DNA from: an uncultured Sulfitobacter sp.
GTDB lineage: Bacteria > Pseudomonadota > Alphaproteobacteria > Rhodobacterales > Rhodobacteraceae
Length of the DNA stretch: 64,000 nucleotides
Reading direction: 5' to 3'
Assembly: GCF_947499945.1 (NCBI RefSeq)
Contig: NZ_CANMQD010000008.1
Span: forward strand, 26,620 to 90,619
Position numbers and translations under genes: made by a program. The stretch's first letter is position 1, and each line of letters begins with the position of its first letter. Below, piece by piece: positions 20,101-27,832 of the stretch. Below the pieces are notes generated by a model, which saw only the letters and a list, made by a program, of their open reading frames with translations, searched no databases and had not been told where the DNA came from.

Positions 20101-23057
20101 TGCAGCGCGCGTTCATGGATCAGAACGTTGAAAACTGGCGTGTCGATGGCACCATAGTTCTGTCCCGTAGTCATGTTCTGCCACGTGGCACCCACCTTTT
20201 GATAAGTATCCGTGCGGAACCCCAACACACCCGAACTGTTGGTATCGGAATAATTAACGACAACCGAATTCACATCGTCCAAGGTCAATCCGTTTAGGTG
20301 CACCTGGCTCAACACACTCCCGCCGATCTGCGCATAATTCGCTTTGAGACTGAATGTCAGCGCACCCCCCTCAAATGGCGCACTTTGTGTGCCAAAATAA
20401 TACACAGGCAAAGGCGCACCGGGCACATCATCATCTATGATCGTCGCATTGACCACTGCCGCAGATGCCGTACCACCCTCAACGCGATCGATGATAAGCT
20501 GGATCGTCTCGTTATCCTCCGGCAGCGTGTCACCGAATGTGTTCACCCTTAGCGTCTTAGTTTGGGTGTCGCTTGCCAGATCAATGAACTGCTGGCCCGG
20601 TCTGTCGGCAAAATCAATACCCTCGGTCGCAGTCCCCCCCTCGACACGGTAGAATACACGAACCGTGGAGAAGGTCGGGTTATAGTCCAGATCAAACGCA
20701 AAAGTTGCCTCCCGCCCTTCGCGATCACTGGATCCCGTGACTGTCACAACCGGCTGACGCGGGGCCGGATCATCATCGGTAATGGTGCCGATAGCGCTTG
20801 TATCTAACGGCAGATCCCCACCACTGTTGGAGATCAAATCAATGCGGAATGTCTCATCCCGGCTGTCTGTATCTGCGAGGGTCTGGACCTCGATCACGGC
20901 CTGTGTATCGCCGCGTCTAACCGTGGTTTCGTAATTGCCGATCGGGTAATAGTCGGTGTTTTCAGATGTCAGATCAGTGATGGTATAGGTCAGCCGCATG
21001 TCATTGTTGGCAGGGCCATCCAGCGCAAGAACAAACCGCGCAACAGCGCCCTCAGCCACCGTCACGTCATTGAATGCCCCGAACACAGGCGGCGTGGCCG
21101 GCGGCGTATAGATATCCGTAATCGTCCCGAACGCAGTCGTGTCAGCGCTCATATCCGCGCCGTCCAGCCCGATCACCTCAAGGCGGAAACGCTCGTCGTC
21201 GCCGTCATCATCCACCGTTGTAGGCACATCAACAAAGACAGAGCGGCGTCCAGCGGCGATGATTGCTGTGCCTTGGGTGATACCAACATCACCCTGCTCC
21301 GACGTGATCCCTGCAATCCGGTAGGACACCGTCACATCTGATGGTGCATCTTTATCCAGTACTATCTCGAACGACAGGACCTCCCCCTCGTCGCCACGAT
21401 CATTGCGGGTGGCAAACAAAACCGGCCGTGCGATGGTCGGCGCGGCTGTGCCATCCGGCAAAGGCGGGGGCGGCGGTGCAGGTGTGGCATCAGGTGCTGT
21501 GTCGGGATCGATAATTGTTGCGTAAGCCTCACGGCTGGAGCCCAGCACCGCACCACTGGCCGAGGTAAGACGCAACCCGATCGTTTCATCCTCGAAATCG
21601 CCATCCCCATAGGTGGCGATCTGAACGGTAGCACTGCGCTGTCCTGCCGCAATAGTAACAGACCCGTTACCGCTGGCAAAATCACCCGCTTCCGCAGTCA
21701 AACCAAAAGCGGTCCACCCGATAGACGTGGCTTGTGTTGCAACCTGATCAAGCGTGATGGAAAAGCCGATGCTTTGCCCCGCGATCACTGATGCGCCCGC
21801 AAAAACGGATGCTACCGGTTGTGGCGGCGGGGCTGCTGGTTCCAGCGCTAGCCCGGGGTCGACATCAACTGTGAACACCTCTGTCTGCGTGGCAAAAGTA
21901 ATGTCGCGCAGGGGGCCGTCCAGAAAATAGACAGGATCAAACTGGAACCGGAATTCATCGGAAAACGGCCCGAATGTGACGTCATCCGCCAATATCGGAG
22001 ATGACAACGATGCGCCCAAAGTATCAAAGCCGAAGACCAGTTCAGGGGCCAGCCCCCAACGTGTGCTCACAGCCCCGGACAAATCAAATTCGGCTGTAAT
22101 GTTCAAATCATCCGCGCCGGCAAGGAAATCAAAACTCTCCCCCAACAGACCTGTCTGATGCGCACCCGTCGCCTGATCCGTCAGCCTGACCTGAACCGCA
22201 CCGGGATCAAACAGCACCTCTTGGGCAAGGCGCAGACCTGCGGTGGCCGTCATGTCCAGCACGGTCCATGACAGATCGCCAATCGGCGTCGATATTTCTT
22301 TGCGCAAAACCTCTGCGATGGGAGCTATCTTTTCAAGCAGGTCGATCACATTGAAACCGGCGGTGAAGATCGGGTTCGACAGGGAATCCGCAATGACCTG
22401 CCCATTAGGACCATAGTCATCTGCCTCGGAGGTGACTGCCCCGAATGTGGTTGGCAGTGCTGCGGTGAACGTGACATCGCCAATCTCGAAACTTTCCTCG
22501 GCTCCCGTGTCACTGTCGAGCGACAGCAAATCATAGCGGAAACCGGTATTGAGGTTTTCAGTATACAGAAGACTGGGCAGATCAATATCTGCACTGGCCC
22601 ATGCATCGCCAACCTCATCAGGTGCCAGATTTACACTGGCACTTTCGGGTCTGACCGCAAAAAGCAGTTCCGTGACAAAATCAACATCAAGGGAATAGGA
22701 CGGCCCGTTCGAGACAACGACACCGCTGCCCCAATTCCACGCTGATGTGTCAAAGGTAACAACATCATCTGGCGCCACAGCCTGTTGGTCCAGATCAATA
22801 AGCAAAGGAGCCACAACACTGGCGCTGCCCAAACTCGCGGCAAAATCAACCTCAAACCCGAACCGCGACCAGAATTTATAATCAAAGGTGAGAGAGGCCA
22901 CATCAACATCAGCGCCAAAAGGGTTGGGCAGAGAGGCGCGCAGATCGGCACTCTCCCAATCCCCCCCCAAATTTCCAATTGTCTGCGTAAAGTCATAGCT
23001 TCTGCTGTCGGACCCCAAATCAATATCGGTTTGGGTAAATATAACTTCACGGGTCAT
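17196..23057 (-). CDS. Giant RTX protein B, 1953 aa, with Calx-beta domains
   Basis: A second type I secretion-type protein. Residues 1-410 are a unique beta-rich region. From about 420 to 1140 there are around five Calx-beta-like domains, recognised by 'EDETIGLRL', 'DDERFRLEV', 'RDETFRIDL' and 'EDNETIQLII' followed by 'ATI.DDD' or 'GTITD' ends; Calx-beta domains bind calcium and are common in adhesins. A proline-rich spacer lies near residue 530. From about 1150 RTX nonapeptides carry nine copies of the same 'YxxSxxxVNVSL' module as protein A. The protein ends 'LLDVGDFVF'. The ATG has AAGGA six bases upstream. It could be cotranscribed with the small secreted protein and RTX A (gaps 47 and 2 bases), an operon of about 13.4 kb. 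The role is probably adhesion or matrix structure. Confidence 0.92.
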   Translation of the reverse strand: MTREVIFTQTDIDLGSDSRSYDFTQTIGNLGGDWESADLRASLPNPFGADVDVASLTFDYKFWSRFGFEVDFAASLGSASVVAPLLIDLDQQAVAPDDVVTFDTSAWNWGSGVVVSNGPSYSLDVDFVTELLFAVRPESASVNLAPDEVGDAWASADIDLPSLLYTENLNTGFRYDLLSLDSDTGAEESFEIGDVTFTAALPTTFGAVTSEADDYGPNGQVIADSLSNPIFTAGFNVIDLLEKIAPIAEVLRKEISTPIGDLSWTVLDMTATAGLRLAQEVLFDPGAVQVRLTDQATGAHQTGLLGESFDFLAGADDLNITAEFDLSGAVSTRWGLAPELVFGFDTLGASLSSPILADDVTFGPFSDEFRFQFDPVYFLDGPLRDITFATQTEVFTVDVDPGLALEPAAPPPQPVASVFAGASVIAGQSIGFSITLDQVATQATSIGWTAFGLTAEAGDFASGNGSVTIAAGQRSATVQIATYGDGDFEDETIGLRLTSASGAVLGSSREAYATIIDPDTAPDATPAPPPPPLPDGTAAPTIARPVLFATRNDRGDEGEVLSFEIVLDKDAPSDVTVSYRIAGITSEQGDVGITQGTAIIAAGRRSVFVDVPTTVDDDGDDERFRLEVIGLDGADMSADTTAFGTITDIYTPPATPPVFGAFNDVTVAEGAVARFVLALDGPANNDMRLTYTITDLTSENTDYYPIGNYETTVRRGDTQAVIEVQTLADTDSRDETFRIDLISNSGGDLPLDTSAIGTITDDDPAPRQPVVTVTGSSDREGREATFAFDLDYNPTFSTVRVFYRVEGGTATEGIDFADRPGQQFIDLASDTQTKTLRVNTFGDTLPEDNETIQLIIDRVEGGTASAAVVNATIIDDDVPGAPLPVYYFGTQSAPFEGGALTFSLKANYAQIGGSVLSQVHLNGLTLDDVNSVVVNYSDTNSSGVLGFRTDTYQKVGATWQNMTTGQNYGAIDTPVFNVLIHERALQLGGGSTIGFTINTANDSVYTGDKVFFADGVTLGGPATYGGSVSNNSWSGTVRENDPLPHEIILSDAVVVEGGTAQSTLALDRAAIANLVVSYRISDADGTEILTDTVTIAAGENTAAIVHPTVDDTIGSGDQTLSVEILTIAGAQVEIISGRARIIVLENDAMTQVGTDQAERITGGSENDLLSGLAGADVIEGRSGDDTVQGGEGGDRLSGGAGRDMLSYSASTSGVNVSLLTGFAAGGDAQDDRISGFEGITGSGMQDTLSGDLGHNMLLGGGGDDLLRGRAGQDRIDGGAGRDTATYSDSAAGVNISLLTGYIAGGDAAGDVLSGIENLTGSQVDDRLSGDAEGNILSGGAGDDILRGRGGADTLIGGAGMDWADYADSAGWVNASLLTGYAGGGADNHASADRWIGIENLTGSRFGDRLNGDHGNNILRGGEGADVLNGYGGSDWADYSDSVSFVNVSLSTGFAGGGIGSAALGDKWMSIENLIGSNFADRLNGNNDDNILAGGASADSLNGNGGFDTADYAQSEGFVNVSLLTGYSGGGTGSHAAGDTFSGIEALRGSRFADRLNGDNGANVLAGGLGADTLQGNGGEDTLDYSGSAGHVDVSLLAAYAWGAQDSDARGDVIAGFENIWGSAQDDSLTGDHSDNTLAGNGGEDLLAGLGGGDVLAGGGGQDWASYAASGSFVNISLATGFAGGGSDSHARGDSWISIENLIGSHHDDILNGDQGANILRGGLGADVLRGYGGMDTADYSTSAAFVNISLASGFAGGGAGGDAIGDSWEGIENLRGSRFADRLNGDAGANVLEGKAGGDVLDGNGGSDWASYASSAGGVNVSLLTGFAGGQSGSHAVGDTFIQIENLTGSVYADILNGDHGANRLDGAGGNDVLRGYLGADLFVFTDGFGQDVIADFQDGMDLLDFSMHSGVTGIDDLMIRDSGADAQVWDGAGNIVTVRDAAGLLDVGDFVF

Positions 23058-23175
23058 TCAAATTCCTTAGAAAGGGTCCCCCTCCAAGCATGAGAAATAA
23101 CCATATTTTTTAATCGGCATTGTCATACCTCTGTTTAATTTATCATCAATTTTTCTTTATTTTTCAATATATAAA

Positions 23176-23535
23176 TCAACTTTTATTTTGGCTCGGCATC
23201 ATATCCTCCAGCTGTTCACATTCTGGCAGATCGCGCAGTCTTTCCAGATCAAAAGCAGATAAGAACTGCCCTGTTGTCACAACAGTATAGGGCGCACCGC
23301 GTTGGGGGCTGCGGGGGCCTGTGCCGATCAGGCCGCGTGCATGCAAGCGGCCTGTCAGGGTCCGGCAGATCTCCTTGCCAAAGATGTCTTTCAACCCGTC
23401 GCACGTCATAAGCTGATGACAAGCGAGCAGCCAGCACCGAGACATCAAATGCGCTCAGCGCCAGTATCGGGTCTCCCACATCAGCAGCAGAACGGATCAC
23501 TTCGACATAGGCGGCCCTGTTTGCTCTTAGCGAAA
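23176..23535 (-). pseudogene. Broken scpB-like copy
   Basis: Two reading frames together match the intact scpB-like gene at 23699-24298. One frame gives 'VEVIRSAADVGDPILALSAFD' (like 'ADAIRAAAELGDQTLAFTE'), the other gives 'GLKDIFGKEICRTLTGRL' and 'GPRSPQRGAPYTVVTTGQF' (like 'GLKDIFGKDVSRDLLARL' and 'GPRAPRPGAPHTFVTTETF'). A frameshift near 23410-23430 breaks it, and the N-terminal half of the protein is missing. This is either a decayed tandem duplicate or a remnant from an earlier plasmid rearrangement. The stretch 23536-23698 between the two copies shows nothing recognisable. Confidence 0.75.
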
Positions 23536-23698
23536 TGAGCTGGCTTCCTTTTGGCTTTGGTGGACCTTAACGACTGCTTGGTGGCCTTGATTGCATTACC
23601 CCCACTTCGGTCGACACATGTGGCGGCAGTCGCAAAGCCGCGTAAATCACCAAAACAGCGTGGCTGCTTCATCATGTCCACGCTGATTTGCCTGACCC

Positions 23699-24298
23699 TT
23701 ATGTAAAATCAGGTAAATCCCTCAAGCTTGGTAGATCAAATACTACCAGAAACGTCTCCGTCGTCACAAACGTGTGGGGTGCACCAGGTCGTGGCGCCCT
23801 TGGACCGCTGGCAATCAGATCCTTGAACCGCAACCGCGCCAGAAGATCCCGGCTGACGTCTTTGCCAAAGATATCCTTGAGTCCGGCCCGATCGATCGGC
23901 TGATAGTAGGCAATGGCACAAAGTACGCCCATCTCATTTTCGGTGAAGGCAAGCGTTTGATCGCCAAGCTCTGCTGCGGCCCTGATCGCATCCGCGAATT
24001 GCGTCTTGGTGCGGAGCATCCAGCCACCAGCAACCTCCGCCAACTCATAGGACCGCCCCACCAATTCTACCTGAATATCCTCTATGAGCATATCAACCGA
24101 GGCCCCCTGCCCAACCACACGCGACAAGTCCTCGCGGCCAACCGGCGTAGCACTCGCAAACAAGACCGCTTCAATCCGCCCCATCCATTCGCGCCAGCGC
24201 AGTTCCTGTGCCAGATCCTCGAGTTCACGATCAAATACGTCACCTCGCGCCGAGACGTCCTTCTCTTTCGGGCGCTTGCGTTTGCTGGCGAAGGTCAT
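23699..24298 (-). CDS. ScpB-like segregation/condensation protein
   Basis: A 199-aa protein with the winged-helix pattern of ScpB, the kleisin-associated subunit of the SMC complex: 'RIEAVLFASATPVGREDLSRVVG' near residues 41-63, then 'AFTENEMGVLCAIAYYQPIDRAGLKDIFGKDVSRDLLARL' and 'GRPGAPHTFVTTETFL'-type wings (quoted parts are split from one continuous C-terminal half). The chromosomal partners ScpA and SMC are not in the window, so this is a plasmid-borne solitary homologue. It overlaps the DUF1403 gene by four bases (ATGA), so both are made from one message, divergent from the recombinase gene. A role in plasmid segregation or in controlling recombination is inference. Confidence 0.85.
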   Translation of the reverse strand: MTFASKRKRPKEKDVSARGDVFDRELEDLAQELRWREWMGRIEAVLFASATPVGREDLSRVVGQGASVDMLIEDIQVELVGRSYELAEVAGGWMLRTKTQFADAIRAAAELGDQTLAFTENEMGVLCAIAYYQPIDRAGLKDIFGKDVSRDLLARLRFKDLIASGPRAPRPGAPHTFVTTETFLVVFDLPSLRDLPDFT

Positions 24299-25257
24299 GG
24301 CGCAATCCCATAAAGCCGGAACGTCGCCCGACCGGTCAGTTCGCGAGCAACGCCCAATTCAACAAGCCGGTCGCAGAACCGCCGCGCGGCACGGTCGGTC
24401 ATGGAAGTGGTGCTGCCCTGGATCAATGGCGACAACATGGTCGACGGTGCCACGGCATCTTCGGACAGGAATAGCCCGACGGCTACCTCCGATCCTTTGG
24501 AACGCAACTTTGGAGCAATGGCTTGCAGCGCCGTTGCTCTGGTTGCAAAATCACACGACTGTCGGATCGTGTCCTCGACGCACTCCAAGAGGCGCTTCTG
24601 AACATTCAGCTCCGCCCCCTGCACGTCCGCCACCAGATCACGCAACATTGCTTTGGTAAGTTTTTGTGCTGTGAAAGGTACCACTGACGTCCAATTCAAT
24701 GCCTGCGCCACCACAATATCGGAGAGCAGACAAGCGACCCGCTCGGCCCGATCGTCCACCTCTAGAACCGCACGCATCACCGCAACACACCCCGCCAGCA
24801 GCCCGTGAGTTTTCGCGCGGATGGTACCGGCAACCAAACAGACAGCGATCTCACCTTCGAAGTTCCTATGAACCAGGTCCGCCACTTCGGATAACCAGCC
24901 TCGCCCCGTCAACTTGATACGCGTCGCATCACGCCAGAACGCCAACAGATCGCCGTCCGGGCCGCGCGCTTCGCCTCTGGGTGTCAAATAATAGGCGTCA
25001 CGAATATCCGCCTCCCGCGCCAACCGCCCTTCCAGTTTCGAGGACGCCGTAGCCGCACTCAACGCCAATCGGTTGGCGAGTAGTTTGACAGGCATGCCGT
25101 GCGTTGGATCAGAGATCAGTGCATCCAACACTGTCAGCGCCGAACCGGACCGAAAAGCCACAGACTCGAACGTTTCTGCCCGTCCGGACGTGATCCACGC
25201 GGGCAGTTTCGGTAGGGTGTTCAAGTCGTCAGAGAGTGTGCCAGACTGATAAATCAT
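24295..25257 (-). CDS. DUF1403 family protein
   Basis: A 320-aa protein that matches my memory of the DUF1403 family, found on alphaproteobacterial plasmids: an N-terminal 'LPAWITSGRAETFESVAFRSG' type opening (split here from a longer stretch), then 'ALDALISD', 'RLALSAATASSKLEGR' and 'EADIRDAYYLTPRGEA'. The body is mostly helical, without a signal peptide or membrane segment, and the end 'FRLYGIAP' is arginine- and leucine-rich. No catalytic motif can be seen. It is the first gene of a two-gene unit with the ScpB-like gene, divergent from a tyrosine recombinase 113 bases away, which suggests a function linked to recombination or replicon maintenance. Function unknown. Confidence 0.8.
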   Translation of the reverse strand: MIYQSGTLSDDLNTLPKLPAWITSGRAETFESVAFRSGSALTVLDALISDPTHGMPVKLLANRLALSAATASSKLEGRLAREADIRDAYYLTPRGEARGPDGDLLAFWRDATRIKLTGRGWLSEVADLVHRNFEGEIAVCLVAGTIRAKTHGLLAGCVAVMRAVLEVDDRAERVACLLSDIVVAQALNWTSVVPFTAQKLTKAMLRDLVADVQGAELNVQKRLLECVEDTIRQSCDFATRATALQAIAPKLRSKGSEVAVGLFLSEDAVAPSTMLSPLIQGSTTSMTDRAARRFCDRLVELGVARELTGRATFRLYGIAP

Positions 25258-25334
25258 GTCCCGACACTATCCCAAGACGGCGCTTACTTCCAGTAAATAG
25301 CTCATAAACCGCCCCACCTTACAGGTCTTCTCTA

Positions 25335-25361
25335 TGTCCAATAAGTTTGCATTATCGGACA
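25335..25361. promoter_or_regulatory. Inverted repeat beside the recombinase gene (possible core or operator site)
   Basis: TGTCCAATAA, then a 7-base spacer GTTTGCA, then TTATCGGACA. The arms are inverted with a single mismatch. It starts 77 bases upstream of the DUF1403 start codon and ends 9 bases before the recombinase ATG. A 10-7-10 layout resembles tyrosine recombinase core sites (dif-like or lox-like), but an operator for the divergent pair fits equally well. Confidence 0.5.
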
Positions 25362-25370
25362 TTATAATCT

Positions 25371-26480
25371 ATGCCCAGCGACATGCCTCAAAAGCCCCAG
25401 AAATCAAGCTCAGAGCCAGCAACCGCCTTCTCACCCAACGAGGGCGACGATAGATTGCGGCCTTCCGGCGAGGCCCTAAGCCTCCCCACCTTTGTTGCTG
25501 GTTCTGGCACACTCGATCGGCTGGTTGAGACTGCCCGCGACTATGCGAAGCAGGCGACATCTGAGAACACGCTAAAGGCCTACGCAAAGGATTGGGCTCA
25601 CTTTATGCGTTGGTGTCACAGACGGGGGGCAGACGCGTTGCCTCCGAGCCCGGAACTGATCGGGCTCTACATTGCGAACTGTGCGGCACCCGATACCAAG
25701 GCCCCTGCCCTCTCGGTATCGACCATCGAACGCCGCCTGTCTGGCCTTGCCTGGCACTACCAGCAGCGCGGCTTTACGCTTGATCGCAAGGACCGGCATA
25801 TCGCGACCGTCCTTGCTGGTATCCGGCGCAAGCACGCGCGGCCACCCGTTCAGAAAGAAGCGGTACTAGCGGAGGATATCCGCGCGATGATCGCCTCCCT
25901 GCCCTTCGATCTGCGTGGCTTGCGGGACCGCGCGATTTTGCTGATCGGATATGCGGGCGGGCTTAGGCGATCCGAGATTGTCAGCCTGGATCACGGCAAG
26001 GACGATACCCCTGACAGCGGTGGTTGGGTGCAGATAGAGGACGACGGCGCGGTGCTGTTCCTGCGCGGCAAAACCGGTTGGCGTGAGGTCGAGATTGGCC
26101 GCGGATCGAGCGATCAAACCTGCCCCGTACAGGCGTTGGAACGGTGGCTGCACTTTGCACGCATCGATTTTGGCCCGCTGTTCCGCCGCACCACCCGTGA
26201 CAACAGGCGCGCCCTTGATGCGCGCCTCTCTGATAAACACGTGGCGCGGTTGATCAAACAAACTGTACTGGACGCGGGTATCCGCAGTGAGTTGCCCGAG
26301 AAAGATCGCCTTGCGCTGTTCTCCGGGCATAGCTTGCGGGCTGGCCTGGCTTCGAGCGCTGACGTCGACGAACGCTACATTCAAAAGCAACTTGGCCATG
26401 CATCGGCAGAGATGACGCGGCGGTATCAACGTCGGCGGGATCGGTTCCGCGTTAACCTGACAAAGGCCGCAGGGCTTTAG
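25371..26480 (+). CDS. Tyrosine recombinase (site-specific integrase)
   Basis: A 369-aa phage-integrase family protein. Residues about 45-155 form an N-terminal SAM-like DNA-binding domain ('TLKAYAKDWAHFMRWC'). The catalytic domain carries R199 in 'GGLRRSEIVSL', H320-x2-R323 in 'GHSLRAG', H343 in 'LGHAS' and the nucleophile Y352 in 'RRYQRR'. All the key residues are present, so the enzyme is probably active. It cuts and rejoins DNA through a covalent phosphotyrosine. It is divergent from the DUF1403 and ScpB-like genes, with an inverted repeat directly upstream. Possible roles are plasmid dimer resolution or movement of this island. The first 40 residues look disordered, and no strong ribosome site precedes the ATG. 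Confidence 0.93.
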   Translation: MPSDMPQKPQKSSSEPATAFSPNEGDDRLRPSGEALSLPTFVAGSGTLDRLVETARDYAKQATSENTLKAYAKDWAHFMRWCHRRGADALPPSPELIGLYIANCAAPDTKAPALSVSTIERRLSGLAWHYQQRGFTLDRKDRHIATVLAGIRRKHARPPVQKEAVLAEDIRAMIASLPFDLRGLRDRAILLIGYAGGLRRSEIVSLDHGKDDTPDSGGWVQIEDDGAVLFLRGKTGWREVEIGRGSSDQTCPVQALERWLHFARIDFGPLFRRTTRDNRRALDARLSDKHVARLIKQTVLDAGIRSELPEKDRLALFSGHSLRAGLASSADVDERYIQKQLGHASAEMTRRYQRRRDRFRVNLTKAAGL

Positions 26481-26794
26481 TACAGGCAGGTTCGCGATAG
26501 AAATCGCTTCATGCGTGTGACTGGCGACCGGGTTGATCGTCAGGTGGATTACCGATTACAAGTAGCAATACTTTCGTGAGCAAGATCCAGTGTTGGATGG
26601 GCATACCCTACGACACGCCGTAATCAACGTAAGACCCGCCATATGTTTGGTCGGTTTCAAGACTATAAAAGGACAAGGATTACCTGCATGCCTGCCACCT
26701 CCCCGCTCTGCACGACCGGTAACAGCGTAGCGCACCGCAAACCTTACTGTGCAGCAAACAGTGCGGGTCCGCATATTCTGGACCCTTACAGCAG
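26481..26794. other. Gap of 314 bases without a recognised gene
   Basis: The stretch has no convincing reading frame, hairpin with a T-run or repeat. A weak inverted pair (GGGTCC ... GGACCC, about 26765-26785) lies just upstream of the epimerase start and could be a leader stem. Promoters are expected here for the plus-strand genes that follow, but no clear boxes can be named. Confidence 0.4.
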
Positions 26795-27685
26795 GTGACA
26801 TGTACACGGATTCTTGTTTTGGGGAGCAGTGGCCGCATCGGTAGAATGCTGCGCCGCGCATGGACACAGCCGGCACTGGCCACTCAGGACACCGCTGTGG
26901 AATTCACCTTCCAGACGCGCCAGACACCTGTACTTGCGCCCGGTGATATCCTTTGGAACATCCTGCAAAAGCCACCCCGAGCCTTGGTTGATGCAGGCCC
27001 TTTTGACTGTATGATTATCCTGTCGGGGATTGTCCCAAAACAGGGGGCTGATTTCGCCCTCAACAGTCTGATTGGCGCCGCAGGTATGAACGCCGCCGCA
27101 GATCTCGGGATACCACGGGTTTTGCTGGCCTCCACTTCGGCTGTTTACGGCACCTACAGCAACACCCCCTTTGACGAGGATGCCCCCCTTGATCCCGTGA
27201 GTGCATATGGCCACTCAAAGAGGGATATGGAGGTTGCTTGCCGTGCGCAGGCATTGGCAAACGGTATCGAGCTATGCTGCATGCGTATCGGCAATGTAGC
27301 AGGAGCGGATGCGCTATTATCTGGCGGGGTCGCACTCAAACCGAATGAAAAACTGCCCCTCGATTGCTTTCACGACGGGAGTACACCTCTGCGTTCCTAT
27401 ATCGGACCGCACAGCCTTGCACGGGTAATGGTATCGCTCACCCGAGCCGACACGTCCCTGCCCGCAACGCTCAACACTGCGGCACCGCATCCCGTCACAA
27501 TGCAGGCTTTGGCACAGGCGGCCGAGATCCCCCTGGAACTGCGCCCGACACAGTGCAACGCACATCAACATGTCACACTCGACTGCACCGCCTTGACCGC
27601 CTTGCACCCGTTTGACCCGCAAGAGTCAGCACCCGCAGAAATTGTTCGCCAATGGCGGATGTTGGGCGATGGACAAATGCACTGA
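26795..27685 (+). CDS. NAD-dependent epimerase/dehydratase (extended SDR)
   Basis: A 296-aa SDR protein. The cofactor loop is 'LGSSGRIGR' near residues 9-17, followed by 'LASTSAVYG' and the catalytic 'YGHSK' (Y-x3-K) as in nucleotide-sugar epimerases. The C-terminal substrate half is shorter and unlike GalE or RmlB, so the exact substrate is unknown; 4-epimerase or 4-reductase activity on a nucleotide sugar is most likely. The start is GTG at 26795 with a poor ribosome site. It precedes a phosphomannomutase and a UDP-glucose dehydrogenase gene on the same strand, so it probably feeds the same polysaccharide. Confidence 0.82.
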   Translation: MTCTRILVLGSSGRIGRMLRRAWTQPALATQDTAVEFTFQTRQTPVLAPGDILWNILQKPPRALVDAGPFDCMIILSGIVPKQGADFALNSLIGAAGMNAAADLGIPRVLLASTSAVYGTYSNTPFDEDAPLDPVSAYGHSKRDMEVACRAQALANGIELCCMRIGNVAGADALLSGGVALKPNEKLPLDCFHDGSTPLRSYIGPHSLARVMVSLTRADTSLPATLNTAAPHPVTMQALAQAAEIPLELRPTQCNAHQHVTLDCTALTALHPFDPQESAPAEIVRQWRMLGDGQMH

Positions 27686-27832
27686 GCCTTCTTGGCCGTC
27701 AAACCCGCCATCCGTTGAGGCAATCAAAGAACACTTAGCCTGCAAAAGACGCTTCATCACGCGGACAGATTGAAGGTTTTTCTCAAAGTGGCTACCCTAT
27801 CTCCTAATAAGAATAATGGAAAATCGAGCCCC

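Noticed and set aside
26556..26876. Minus-strand open frames of 60-106 aa near the epimerase start
   Set aside because: They overlap the epimerase gene in antisense and show no motif.
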